A stretch of DNA of 64,000 nucleotides, taken from positions 33,132-97,131 of the forward strand of contig NZ_NPKJ01000022.1 in the NCBI RefSeq assembly GCF_002284575.1, in the 5' to 3' direction. Source of the DNA: Mesorhizobium temperatum. GTDB taxonomy: Bacteria; Pseudomonadota; Alphaproteobacteria; Rhizobiales; Rhizobiaceae. Each line of letters starts with the position of its first letter. Position 1 is the first letter of the stretch. This document shows, piece by piece, positions 27,078 to 36,111 of the stretch. The notes below the pieces were generated by a model. The model searched no databases. It was not told where the DNA came from and saw only the letters and a program-made list of their open reading frames with translations. Both the position numbers and the translations under genes were made by a program.

Positions 27078-29598
27078 GTCGAGAAGCATCCTGGCTTGGT
27101 TCGCCATAGCCGGCGAACTGGCCCTCTTCATCGCGCTGGTCTATCTCCTCAGGCTCGAGACTACTGCGCTTGTCCGCGTCCTGCTCGTTGCCCTCGCCGG
27201 CTGGTGCGTGCACTACTTCCTGCCACAGCGTTACCGGCTGCCGTTTTTCGTGCTGCTCTCATTCGCGGCTATCGCCGCAGTTTTCGCGAACCTTGGGCCC
27301 AACTGGCACCACTGGAGATTTGAGGGCCTCATCGATGCCGCCTGGATCGTCGCCATTGGGCTTGTACTGATCGGAATTGTCCACCTACCGATCGCTTTTG
27401 GATGGAGAGTGCTGGCGCTGGTTGGCGCCGGTTGCGGGCTCGCCGCCGCACGAATGGACTGGATTGCGATCCCGTGGACGCGCGCCGTCTGGCCCGTGCT
27501 CGCTTCAATGTTTATGTTCCGTCTCATTGTCTATGCGTACGAAATGCGGCGTGACCAGAGGATGGCGACGGTTTCGGAACGTCTCGCGTATTTTTTCATG
27601 TTGCCGAACGTGTGCTTCCCGCTCTTTCCGGTCGTAGATTTTAGAACTTTCCGTAGCAGCTACTACAATGCTGACCGGCATTATATCTATCAAACAGGTG
27701 TTCAGTGGATGTTTCGCGGCGCTATCCATTTAATATGCTACCGTATCGTGTACCAGCGGTTTGTGATCGATGCTGCGGACGTACACAATCAGGTTGAGCT
27801 TTTGCAATTTATCATATGGCCATTTTTACTTTATCTGAAGGTTTCAGGAACTTTTCACATAATCACCGGGATTTTGCATTTATTTGGATTCAACCTTCCA
27901 GAAACCCACAATCTGTACTTTCTTTCCTCAAGTTTCACAGATTTCTGGCGTCGAATAAATATATACTGGAAGGACTTCATAATGAAAATTGTATACTATC
28001 CGTTGTATTTTCGTTTTCGACGCTGGGGAGAGAGCGTAGCGCTGGTCAGCGCGACCCTCCTCGCGTTCCTCGCGACTTGGCTGCTGCACAACTATCAGTG
28101 GTTCTGGTTACGTGGCACCTGGGTATTCACCTGGAACGACTTCCTCTTCTGGATGATCCTCGCAGTGCTCGTGACGGTCAACGCCCTCTATGAAATGCGG
28201 CACGGTCGCACGCGGCGCCTGCGTGGCGGGGCACTAAGCTGGAACGGTGCGCTGCAAACTGCGAGCCGGACCATTGGCGTATTCGTCGTCATCTCGCTCC
28301 TGTGGTCGTTTTGGAGCGCGAGCTCGGTCCCGCAATGGTTCTCGGTCTTCGACACTGTGGGCGTGGAAGGCCCTGGCAAAATGACGCCCGCCCTCGTACT
28401 GGTCGCGGTGGCAGCTATCATTGGCATTCCTGCGCTTGCGCTCGCGCGCGGCGGCGCCGACCGCCAGTACAGTTTCCGACGGTCGGTTGCGTCGGTCGGT
28501 GTCTGCGGGTTGATCGCGGTTTGCATCTCGCTCCCCGTGGTTCACGATCGCCTCGGGGAGACGGTCAGTACCGCAATGGCCGACATTAGAGTGCCGAACC
28601 TCAATAGCCGCGACAACGCGAACCTGGAGCGCGGCTACTACGAGAACCTCGTCAATGTCGGCGCATTTAACCCAGAACTCTGGATTGTCTATGGCCAACG
28701 ACGACACGACGGTTGGGACAATTTGGACAAGACGCCACTGAGCGAGTTCACGGGTGCGCTTCCCACGACCTATCTGCGACCACTCTCCCAAGCAGACTTT
28801 AAGGGAACGCGGGTCCACATCAACCGCTGGGGCATGCGAGATCGGGACTACGAAAAGATTCCTACTCCCGGCACCCCACGAATCGCAATCGTCGGCTCTT
28901 CGCATGTCTTCGGCGAGGGCGTCGCGGATGACGAGACTTTCGAGGGCCTGTTGGAGCGGCGGCTGAATGCGCAGGCAGCCGACAGCGGGTATCGACACTA
29001 CGAGGTGCTGAACTTTGCCGTTGGGGGTTATCTTCCTCTGGACATTCTGGCCATCATCGAGGATCGAGTGCTCGCATTCAAACCAAAGTACATCTTTTAC
29101 TTCGAGCACAGCGCGCTTGTTCCACGAACGCTAAAGCGTCTCGGGAAAGCAATCCAGAATGGCTCAGCATATCGCTACGACTTCGTGAGTGACATTGTAC
29201 GCGAGAGCGGGATCGATCCCAGCGCCGACCGCGAGGTGCTTCAAAGAAAGCTCACGCCCTACGGAGAGAGACTTCTGCGTGCAATCTATTCTCGAATCGT
29301 GGAAGCCGCGAAGCGAGAAGGTGTCGGGGTCTTTTGGATCTATCTACCCAGACCAGACGAGAGGACCAGTCCCGAGCTGGAGAGGCGCCTCGCTTCCGAG
29401 GCTGGATTCAACGTTCTCGATCTTTCCAACGTGTATGACGGGCACGACTGGCGGACCCTTCTTGTAGCACCTTGGGACGATCACCCAAACGCCGCCGGCC
29501 ATCGGCTCGTCGCCGACAAGCTTTACGAAGTGCTGCAGCAACACCAGGATCTAATTCCCCTGAACCTTGCGGTTGCTCCACAAAAGGAGAAACAATGA
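26989..29598 (+). CDS. MBOAT-family membrane O-acyltransferase fused to SGNH-like domain
   Basis: A two-part inner-membrane protein of about 870 residues. The N-terminal two-thirds is a multi-pass MBOAT enzyme (AlgI/DltB-like): it shows FTDFWRRINIYWKDFIMKIVYYPLYF and, further on, ATWLLHNYQWFWLRG with the expected active-site histidine. The C-terminal third is SGNH-hydrolase-like (IAIVGSSHVFGEG near its start, DDHPNAAGHR near its end). Role: accepts an acyl group from a carrier on the cytoplasmic side and passes it to an extracytoplasmic polysaccharide. The true start is unclear; codons for the first helix begin near 27085, with no ATG nearby, and the ATG at 26989 lies inside the copied module. 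Its stop overlaps the next gene as ATGA. Confidence 0.8.
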   Translation: MSAGSWLRRASVHSIKTLSLPWSADPAGTESRSILAWFAIAGELALFIALVYLLRLETTALVRVLLVALAGWCVHYFLPQRYRLPFFVLLSFAAIAAVFANLGPNWHHWRFEGLIDAAWIVAIGLVLIGIVHLPIAFGWRVLALVGAGCGLAAARMDWIAIPWTRAVWPVLASMFMFRLIVYAYEMRRDQRMATVSERLAYFFMLPNVCFPLFPVVDFRTFRSSYYNADRHYIYQTGVQWMFRGAIHLICYRIVYQRFVIDAADVHNQVELLQFIIWPFLLYLKVSGTFHIITGILHLFGFNLPETHNLYFLSSSFTDFWRRINIYWKDFIMKIVYYPLYFRFRRWGESVALVSATLLAFLATWLLHNYQWFWLRGTWVFTWNDFLFWMILAVLVTVNALYEMRHGRTRRLRGGALSWNGALQTASRTIGVFVVISLLWSFWSASSVPQWFSVFDTVGVEGPGKMTPALVLVAVAAIIGIPALALARGGADRQYSFRRSVASVGVCGLIAVCISLPVVHDRLGETVSTAMADIRVPNLNSRDNANLERGYYENLVNVGAFNPELWIVYGQRRHDGWDNLDKTPLSEFTGALPTTYLRPLSQADFKGTRVHINRWGMRDRDYEKIPTPGTPRIAIVGSSHVFGEGVADDETFEGLLERRLNAQAADSGYRHYEVLNFAVGGYLPLDILAIIEDRVLAFKPKYIFYFEHSALVPRTLKRLGKAIQNGSAYRYDFVSDIVRESGIDPSADREVLQRKLTPYGERLLRAIYSRIVEAAKREGVGVFWIYLPRPDERTSPELERRLASEAGFNVLDLSNVYDGHDWRTLLVAPWDDHPNAAGHRLVADKLYEVLQQHQDLIPLNLAVAPQKEKQ

Positions 29599-29855
29599 AC
29601 GCGATCCAGATCAGGACGATGGCCAGGGATTTCATATTGAAGGAATTTCTGCCCGGTGAAAGGCCGGAGAATCTGACGGATTCAACGGAGCTGATAACTG
29701 ACGGCATTCTCGACTCGCTGGCGACGCTTAAGCTCGTTGCCTACCTGGAAAAATCCTGCGGCATCGAAATCGCCCCTGACGAACTCGTGCCGGAGAACCT
29801 GAACTCCATCGCCCAAATTGCCAATTTCGTCCAGTCGAAGCAGCCGTCCACATAG
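29595..29855 (+). CDS. Acyl/peptidyl carrier protein
   Basis: An 86-residue carrier protein. The phosphopantetheine attachment serine is S41 in DGILDSLATLKL, followed by the usual helix III-IV segment (IEIAPDELVPENLNSIAQIANFV). It would carry the aminoacyl group made by the ligase encoded 8 bases downstream. Its start overlaps the stop of the MBOAT gene (ATGA), so it is translationally coupled and probably hands its cargo to that acyltransferase. It resembles stand-alone carriers such as PltL and DltC in size. Confidence 0.88.
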   Translation: MNAIQIRTMARDFILKEFLPGERPENLTDSTELITDGILDSLATLKLVAYLEKSCGIEIAPDELVPENLNSIAQIANFVQSKQPST

Positions 29856-29863
29856 AGCCCGCC

Positions 29864-31426
29864 ATGACGGTCGCTGCCTTACACGAATATCTGGAACAGA
29901 GCGCGAGGCGGTATCCCCAGACGTGCGCCGCTGTCGAGGCGAGCTCTGGGCGGCAGATCACCTACTGCGAGCTCGACGCGCTGTCGGACCAAGTCCGCGA
30001 CCATCTGCGTCGGATCGGCGTCCGGCCGGCGGACCGCGTCGGCATTTGCCTTCCAAAATCGATCGCCTCGCTCGCTGTTCTGTTCGGCATCTTAAAGGTG
30101 GGCGCGGCGTATGTGCCCGTCGACTCTCTGGCACCGCCTGCGCGTAACGCGTTCATATTTAACGACTGCGGCGTGCGCGCGATTTTCGTGGAGGCGTCCC
30201 GAGCCGAAACTTTGCGCTGTGAGTTGGCGCGCTTGGCTGCGGAACCTTGTCTCTTACCGCTCGACTGGTCCGACGGTCCCTCGCCGCTCGCGACGTACCT
30301 GGCTCGCGTAGAGGCCGGCGGCTTGGCAGTGGAGGACGAATCGGCGCGGCCGGGGCCGGACAACCTCGCTTACGTGCTTTACACTTCGGGCTCGACCGGC
30401 CAGCCGAAGGGCGTGATGCTGACGCATCGTAATGGCTCGAGCTACGTGGACTGGTGTTCCGATATCCTCGCCCCTGACGAGAACGACCGCTTCTCCTCCC
30501 ATGCGCCTTTCCACTTCGACCTGTCTATTCTCGACATCTTCGTACCGCTGAAGCACGGCGCGACCGTATTCCTCATCGGTGAGGAGCTCGGCAAGAATCC
30601 GACCCGGATGGCGTCGGTTATCGCCGAGCGGCGGTTGACCGTCTGGTATTCCACGCCCTCCGTACTCACGCTTCTGGTCGAGCACGGCAGCCTTGATGCT
30701 CGCGACGACCACGCTCTTCGGTTCATTCTATTTGCCGGCGAGGTTTTTCCGGTCAAGCATCTGCGCAGGCTAAAGGCTGTGGTCCCACGCGCACGCTACC
30801 TGAATCTCTATGGCCCAACCGAAACCAACGTCTGTACCTACTACGAAATCCCGCAGACGATCGCCGAAGACCGCTCGGCGCCGTTTCCGATCGGGCGCGC
30901 CTGCTCGCATGTTAAGGCACGCGTGATCGATCCGAATGGTCGCAACGTGCCGCGAGGCCAGGAAGGCGAGCTCGCAATCAGCGGTGCTCCCGTGATGCTG
31001 GGCTATTGGAACATGCCTGAGCGAACAAGCGCCGCTTTTCATGTCGATTCAAGCGGTCGCTGGTACCGTACCGGCGATGTAGTGATCGAAGGCGATGGCG
31101 GAGTCTACACCTTCCGCGGTCGACGCGACCGGATGGTGAAGAGACGGGGATATCGGATCGAACTCGGCGAGATCGAGACGGCGCTCTATCGCCATCCAGC
31201 GATCTCCGAGGTGGCGGCGATCGCTCGCTCGGAGGAGTCGGGCGTCTCCATAAAGGTGTTCTATGCCTCGCGCGACGGCCATGCGCTGTCACTCATCGAG
31301 CTGAAGCGGTTCTGCGCCCACAACTTGCCGGCCTACATGGCCCCGGACTGGTTCTCGCATCAGCAGTTACTTCCCAAGACATCGACAGATAAAATCGACT
31401 ACCAGCATCTGATGAGGATGGAGTAG
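29864..31426 (+). CDS. Amino-acid adenylating ligase, predicted L-prolyl-[carrier protein] ligase
   Basis: A 520-residue stand-alone A-domain enzyme of the PltF/RedM/DltA superfamily. Motifs: A3 YTSGSTGQPKG (173-183), A5 LYGPTE (315-320), A7 YRTGD, A8 RMVKRRGYRIELGEIE, and A10 lysine K510. Aligning by hand to the phenylalanine-activating domain gives the pocket residues D219, L220, L223, Y262, L289, A291, L315, V323, C324 and K510, i.e. DLLYLALVCK. As I remember it, that is the code reported for the prolyl-AMP ligases PltF and RedM. Predicted reaction: ATP-dependent loading of L-proline on the adjacent carrier. Its stop overlaps the dehydrogenase start by one base. Confidence 0.85.
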   Translation: MTVAALHEYLEQSARRYPQTCAAVEASSGRQITYCELDALSDQVRDHLRRIGVRPADRVGICLPKSIASLAVLFGILKVGAAYVPVDSLAPPARNAFIFNDCGVRAIFVEASRAETLRCELARLAAEPCLLPLDWSDGPSPLATYLARVEAGGLAVEDESARPGPDNLAYVLYTSGSTGQPKGVMLTHRNGSSYVDWCSDILAPDENDRFSSHAPFHFDLSILDIFVPLKHGATVFLIGEELGKNPTRMASVIAERRLTVWYSTPSVLTLLVEHGSLDARDDHALRFILFAGEVFPVKHLRRLKAVVPRARYLNLYGPTETNVCTYYEIPQTIAEDRSAPFPIGRACSHVKARVIDPNGRNVPRGQEGELAISGAPVMLGYWNMPERTSAAFHVDSSGRWYRTGDVVIEGDGGVYTFRGRRDRMVKRRGYRIELGEIETALYRHPAISEVAAIARSEESGVSIKVFYASRDGHALSLIELKRFCAHNLPAYMAPDWFSHQQLLPKTSTDKIDYQHLMRME

Positions 31427-32574
31427 TGGATTTCGCGCTGAACGAGGAGCAGCGTATCCTGCGTGGCCAGATCCTTCGCTTCGCGCAAGATAAGCTCAAT
31501 AAAGATGTCAGGCAGCGCGACCGAGACCAAGTATTCCAGCGCGAGTTGTGGGGGGCTTGCGCGCAGATGGGCCTGACCGGCCTGCCAGTCCCCCAGGCCT
31601 ACGGGGGACCCGGTCTTGATTCCCTGTCCACGGCCATTGCAATCGATGCGCTTGGCTACGGCTGCGAGGACTCCGGCTTGGTCTTCTCGATCTGCGCCCA
31701 CCTTCTGGCGTGCGTGGTGCCGATTTGGAAGTTCGGCACTGAAGAGCAGAAGATTCGATATCTTCCGGGGCTCTGTGATGGCACTTTGATCGCAGCCAAT
31801 GCGATGAGCGAACCGGAGTCGGGCTCCGATGCATTTGCGATGCAAACCCGGGCGGAGCCTCATGGCGACGGCTTTCTAATCAACGGCACGAAGACCTTCG
31901 TGAGCAACGGGCCGGTGGCAGATGTTGCCGTCGTCTTTGCTGTCACTGACCGCGCCAAGGGGTATTTCGGCGGCATCACGAGCTTCCTCGTGGACCGCGC
32001 GCTGCCCGGCTATCGGGTCGCGCAAAAGTTCGAAAAAATGGGACTGCGGACGTCTCCGATCGGGGAGCTTGTCTTCGAGGACGTATTTGTTTCGAAGGAC
32101 GCTGTTCTCGGTGGAGTGGGCGGCGGCTCCAGGCTGTTCGCTCATAGCATGGACTGGGAGCGGGCGTGCCTATTCGCTAGTCATGTAGGCACCATGGAGC
32201 GGCTTCTGGAAAAGGCAGTGGCCTATACGCGCACCCGACGTCAGTCCGGTCAGGCCATCTCCAAGCACCAGGCCGTCGCCCATAAGATTGCCGACATGAA
32301 GATGCAGGTGGAGGCGGCCCGACTGCTTGTCTACAAGGCGGCGTGGGGCCTTGAGCGTTCCCAGTCCGTATCCCTCGACGCCGCCGTTTCGAAGCTCTTT
32401 GTGAGCGAATCGCTAGTTCGCACGACGCTCGATGTCGTCCAGGTCTTCGGCGGCTATGGTTTCTTGAGCGAATTCGACGTCGAACGTGCCGTGCGTGATG
32501 CCATCGGCAGCAAACTCTATTCCGGAACTTCGGAGATACAGCGCAACATTATTGCTGGCTGGCTGGGGCTTTGA
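31426..32574 (+). CDS. Acyl-CoA dehydrogenase-like flavoprotein, predicted prolyl-carrier dehydrogenase
   Basis: A 382-residue FAD enzyme of the acyl-CoA dehydrogenase fold. It starts with GTG at 31426, one base overlapping the ligase stop. Visible: the MDFALNEEQ opening, NAMSEPESGSDA (FAD-proximal segment), KTFVSNGPVADV, RRQSGQAISKHQAVAHKIADM, and a C-terminal YSGTSEIQRNIIAGWLGL. In PltE, RedW, CloN3 and AnaB the same fold oxidises prolyl-S-carrier to dehydroprolyl or pyrrolyl-S-carrier, and those genes sit beside a ligase and carrier just as here. Ordinary fatty acyl-CoA oxidation cannot be excluded on sequence alone, but the operon argues for the carrier-bound substrate. Confidence 0.85.
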   Translation: MDFALNEEQRILRGQILRFAQDKLNKDVRQRDRDQVFQRELWGACAQMGLTGLPVPQAYGGPGLDSLSTAIAIDALGYGCEDSGLVFSICAHLLACVVPIWKFGTEEQKIRYLPGLCDGTLIAANAMSEPESGSDAFAMQTRAEPHGDGFLINGTKTFVSNGPVADVAVVFAVTDRAKGYFGGITSFLVDRALPGYRVAQKFEKMGLRTSPIGELVFEDVFVSKDAVLGGVGGGSRLFAHSMDWERACLFASHVGTMERLLEKAVAYTRTRRQSGQAISKHQAVAHKIADMKMQVEAARLLVYKAAWGLERSQSVSLDAAVSKLFVSESLVRTTLDVVQVFGGYGFLSEFDVERAVRDAIGSKLYSGTSEIQRNIIAGWLGL

Positions 32575-32833
32575 TGACGGCTGTGGTCAGAACCTGTCCG
32601 TGAAGGGCGGCGTGTGCTGTCGCTGGGCCTGCCCTCAGTTCGCGAAAAAGGGCGACGCTCGATTTTGGTGAGGCAACCGGAGAGTGGTACTATCGCAACC
32701 CATGGAGCCACCGGGGCGGAGGGGGCTTTCGTCGTTCGACTTGGGTGCGTCTGCCCAGCCCGTGGTCTCCGAACTTGCGGCTCAGAGGCGAAGAACTAGA
32801 CCAGCCGCGACGCGTGAAAGATAGGCTTTGTGG

Positions 32834-33985
32834 ATGCGGCTTCTCTATATACATTCTGCGCACGTCCCGGCGCCGGCCGCCAATGCGGTACAAGTCGCAA
32901 AGATGTGCCATGCATTTCGGGTTGCCGGAGCGGAGGTCCTACTAGCGCTTCCACGCGCCTCCATGAATACACGGGATCATTATGAGAAGATCGCGCGCGA
33001 ATACGGATTCGGTACCGAGTTCCCATTCCGCGTTCTCCCTGTACCCTTTTGGCCTGTGCCCGGCCGGGAGCTTTTTTTTGCTGTGTTGGCGCTGCTTGCT
33101 GCGGTCTGGCTGCGGCCGCATGTCGTCTTTACACGCTCGGCTACTGTAGCGCTTGTTTCTGCCGGACTTTTCGGGTTCACGACCGTTTTTGAGCTTCACG
33201 ACCCGATTGGCAGTTTGAGCAGACGTCAGCGTCAGCGCCTTGCCAAAGTGATAGGCCTAGAGGCATTTCGTATGCTGGTCGTCACGTCGCAACGTCTGCG
33301 AGACGACAGCATCCGCCTCTTTCCTCAACATGCGGGAAAATTTCTCATCGCGCCCAATGGCGCGGATCCTGTTCCGCCGAATGGCGAGCCATTCAGCCTC
33401 AGCGGCACGTTCAAGGTTGGTTATGTCGGACATCTGTATAAGGGAAAAGGCATGGAGATAATAAGCGCTATTGCGCCTCGATGCGGCTGGGCGACATTTC
33501 ACATCGTCGGGGGAACACCAGGCGATATAGAGTATTGGACATCGAAGCTGGCCAAATGCCCGAACACAGTGTTTCATGGCTACGTTCCTCACGCCGCGAC
33601 ATGTGCTTACTTGGCCGAAATGGACGTTGTACTCGCGCCCTATCTTAGAAATGTAGAGGGCCAGGGCGGCGGTCGAAATATCGCTGAGGGAATGTCGCCG
33701 CTCAAGCTCTTCGAATATATGGCGCATGGCAAACCCATAGTGTCCTCCGACCTGTCAGTTATCCGAGAAGTTTTGAGGGATAGCGTCAACAGCGTTCTGG
33801 TGTCGCCAGACAACCCGTCCGACTGGGTCAAAGCTCTTCAGCGCCTGCGCGAAAACAAGGCGCTTCGGGATCAGATTGGTCGGCAGGCGAAGGCAGACTT
33901 TCTGGCCAGGTACAGCCGCATCGCACGCGCAACCAACATTCTAGCGGAAATCAAGAGCCGGATGCCGTCGAGCGGAAGCTCATAG
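32834..33985 (+). CDS. Family 4 glycosyltransferase
   Basis: A 383-residue GT-B enzyme from the ATG at 32834; a TTG two codons upstream is less likely. It opens MRLLYIHSAHVPAPAANAVQ, with KVGYVGHLYKGKGME marking the donor domain, and ends the donor site with MSPLKLFEYMAHGKPIVSSDL, the E-containing motif of family 4. Its plus-strand orientation and position after the prolyl-like operon suggest joint transcription, across a 260-base gap holding nothing I recognise. Sugar specificity unknown. Confidence 0.85.
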   Translation: MRLLYIHSAHVPAPAANAVQVAKMCHAFRVAGAEVLLALPRASMNTRDHYEKIAREYGFGTEFPFRVLPVPFWPVPGRELFFAVLALLAAVWLRPHVVFTRSATVALVSAGLFGFTTVFELHDPIGSLSRRQRQRLAKVIGLEAFRMLVVTSQRLRDDSIRLFPQHAGKFLIAPNGADPVPPNGEPFSLSGTFKVGYVGHLYKGKGMEIISAIAPRCGWATFHIVGGTPGDIEYWTSKLAKCPNTVFHGYVPHAATCAYLAEMDVVLAPYLRNVEGQGGGRNIAEGMSPLKLFEYMAHGKPIVSSDLSVIREVLRDSVNSVLVSPDNPSDWVKALQRLRENKALRDQIGRQAKADFLARYSRIARATNILAEIKSRMPSSGSS

Positions 33986-34000
33986 GACTGCACAATTTCT

Positions 34001-34030
34001 CTTGTTGAAGGCGGCTGCGCCGCCAGCAAG
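34001..34030 (+). terminator. Candidate terminator hairpin after the glycosyltransferase
   Basis: A GGCGGC-TGC-GCCGCC stem-loop (34010-34024) with outer CTTG/CAAG pairing, 16 bases after the stop codon. It is followed only by a weak T-containing stretch. Confidence 0.4.
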
Positions 34031-34353
34031 CCTGCTTTCCGTTCGCCGCAATGAGCCCGTGGTCCGTCCTGAACCGTTGAATGGCAGATCCGACTGCCCC
34101 CGGCTTTTTGCTGACGTTCCGTCATGCGTTGCTCCGACCATCTCCCCGCGTCGCGTTGATTTTCGCATTGAGCTAAATTTAGCCTGCGAGATGCGCCACT
34201 GTCCGCGACTGAACCGGCGCGAACCCGATTGTGAGGCTCGATGTACTCGCTGGCGGCCGGATCGCCCGAAGCATCAGAATCAAAATTATCCGTTCAATCG
34301 GCCGGAGGATAGACTACATAAATCCATTTAGCTTCCTGAGAAGCTGCTATACA
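34031..34353. other. Gap without recognisable gene
   Basis: About 320 bases between convergent genes. I see no motif-bearing frame here. Confidence 0.3.
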
Positions 34354-35805
34354 TCAATAGACATTACGATCCGAAAAGATCAGTAGAGCAGTTTTCCAAA
34401 TTATCTTAACGTCGAGAAGCATGCTCCAGGATTTTATATACCAGAGGTCGTGCTCAACGCGCTTTTCCATCCTCCAGAGTTCCTTCGTTTCCCCTCGAAA
34501 GCCATTGATCTGAGCCCAGCCTGTCAAACCGGGTTTTACATGATGACGATAAGCATAGCTCGCAATGATCACACTATAGGTATCGTCATGAGCGATGGCG
34601 TGAGGTCGGGGCCCAACCAGAGACATCTCCCCCCGAAGCACGTTGAATAATTGCGGCAGCTCGTCGATGTTTGACCGGCGCAATATTCGGCCAAGTCGGG
34701 TAACCCGCGCATCATTACGCTGAGCCTGGCGAATTTGTGTACCGTTCTCCTGCACCGTCATCGATCGGAATTTGTAAATATTGAACGGCTTACCACCAAA
34801 ACCTCGTCGCATCTGCCGGAACAGCACAGGGCGACCGTTCTCGATCGCTATGGCACATGCGACCAAGGCCATCAACGGACACAGGAACAGTAGGAGGAGG
34901 GATGCAACAGCAATGTCGAACAACCGCTTGAGCAGGCGTTCGGCAGGCCTCAACGGCATACGCTGGACTTCGAAGGCTCGCTGCCAGCCGGTGTGCAGCG
35001 GGCATCCAGCCAGAATTCTATCTATGTAGGCGTCGGCGAAAAGATAAATCGGCAGCGGGAGGCGGGACATTTCCTCCAGGATGCGTTCGATCAACTTCCG
35101 CTGGTCCCAAGAGCAAAAGAGATAAACTGCCCCATACGAGCCATTACGGAACGCAGCTTGTGCAGCTGCGACGGCGGCATGCACCGATCGTGCTGCGATC
35201 GTGCCATCGTCGTTCTCGATGTTCGAAACACCACAAACCGCGATACCCTGTTGCCCAAGCTTGTTGATTATCCCCTGTTCCTTTCCAGGAACGCCAGAGT
35301 AAAACAGATAAACTGTGCGCAACACGAGTTTCTCAGCCGCCAGAAGCCGTTTCAGCCCACGCGCTAGAACCGCGTGGCCAGGCAGCAGGATTGGAAATCC
35401 GACCGCAAACGCCAGCGTCAAGGAGCCGCGCGAGAACGTCGACGTCGTCTTCGTGAGAAAGGCGAGCCAGAGAATTGAAAAGAAAACAAACAGCCAGCCG
35501 CTGAAGAGTGTTTTGATCCTGCAGTGATCGTCCAGGATGCCACTAACCGTGTAGGCGCCCCTGGCGGTCATGAATGCGACCAGCAATAGGCCGGCGGTAA
35601 CACTTAGGCAGATCGAATCCCAGATATCTGGCGGCCTCACGCCGAAGGCCCTATGGTAGAGCTCAATTGACGCAAGAAGTATTGTCTGTCCAAGGAGGAA
35701 ATCAGCAGTTGCGAGAAACACGCAAACTGCTCCCACGGGGAGCCGTAGCGGCTCTACGCTTCGCTTCCAGAGCGCACGCGACGCCTCGGTTGGTGCATGC
35801 CGCAT
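34354..35805 (-). CDS. Undecaprenyl-phosphate sugar-1-phosphate transferase (WcaJ/WbaP-type)
   Basis: A 483-residue initiating enzyme that moves a sugar-1-phosphate from a nucleotide sugar to undecaprenyl phosphate. Four or so N-terminal helices (about residues 20-160) lead into a variable CoA-binding-like segment. A fifth membrane anchor follows (FDIAVASLLLLFLCPLMALVA), then the catalytic core with FNIYKFRSM, the DELPQLFNVLRGEMSLVGPRP motif and HHVKPGLTGWAQ. I take the ATG at 35805 (MRHAPTEAS); a longer frame starts at 35862. It is divergent from the Crp-type gene across promoter module D. The SyrA/ExoX-like protein may antagonise it. Confidence 0.88.
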   Translation of the reverse strand: MRHAPTEASRALWKRSVEPLRLPVGAVCVFLATADFLLGQTILLASIELYHRAFGVRPPDIWDSICLSVTAGLLLVAFMTARGAYTVSGILDDHCRIKTLFSGWLFVFFSILWLAFLTKTTSTFSRGSLTLAFAVGFPILLPGHAVLARGLKRLLAAEKLVLRTVYLFYSGVPGKEQGIINKLGQQGIAVCGVSNIENDDGTIAARSVHAAVAAAQAAFRNGSYGAVYLFCSWDQRKLIERILEEMSRLPLPIYLFADAYIDRILAGCPLHTGWQRAFEVQRMPLRPAERLLKRLFDIAVASLLLLFLCPLMALVACAIAIENGRPVLFRQMRRGFGGKPFNIYKFRSMTVQENGTQIRQAQRNDARVTRLGRILRRSNIDELPQLFNVLRGEMSLVGPRPHAIAHDDTYSVIIASYAYRHHVKPGLTGWAQINGFRGETKELWRMEKRVEHDLWYIKSWSMLLDVKIIWKTALLIFSDRNVY

Positions 35806-36111
35806 AGAGACGAACCCCCCGAATCCTGTTGCATCCCTTCTCCTTCTTGGCTCATGGCACACGCCATCCCATAAGGAGGGGGTTATCCCAACGGCTTCCA
35901 GTCGGTTAGATTTGATTTAAATGTCTCAGAGACATGCCGCTGTTACCCCGGGCACAGACGAGTCTCTATTTTATCGTATCCTAATGTGCTAATATTTTCT
36001 GCCTTAACGCGTCTGCGCGAGAACGGACCGGAAGTCGGACTCGTTCAAAGAGGTGGTCAAGGCAACGCTTTAGGGGGCCGGGGGCGCTTACCCTATCAGG
36101 GAGAGGGAGCC
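35780..36111 (+). repeat. Promoter-like module, copy D (probable source copy)
   Basis: Lies between the intact divergent sugar-phosphate transferase and Crp-type genes, so it is the likeliest ancestor of the other three. It contains the start codon of the transferase, an AAGGAGGGGGTTATCCCAAC stretch, the GGCTTCCAGTCG block, the dyad at 35939-35958, the TCTGCGCGAGAACGGACCGG block and a GGGAGAGGGAGCC ribosome site for the regulator gene. Confidence 0.78.
35939..35958. promoter_or_regulatory. Conserved dyad, candidate operator (copy D)
   Basis: GCTGTTACCCCGGGCACAGA; differs from copy A only at the last base. It sits about 155 bases before the Crp-type start and about 135 bases before the divergent transferase start. 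Confidence 0.4.

Noticed and set aside
28234..29109. 291-codon minus-strand frame opposite the MBOAT-SGNH gene
   Set aside because: Antisense to a protein with recognisable MBOAT and SGNH motifs.
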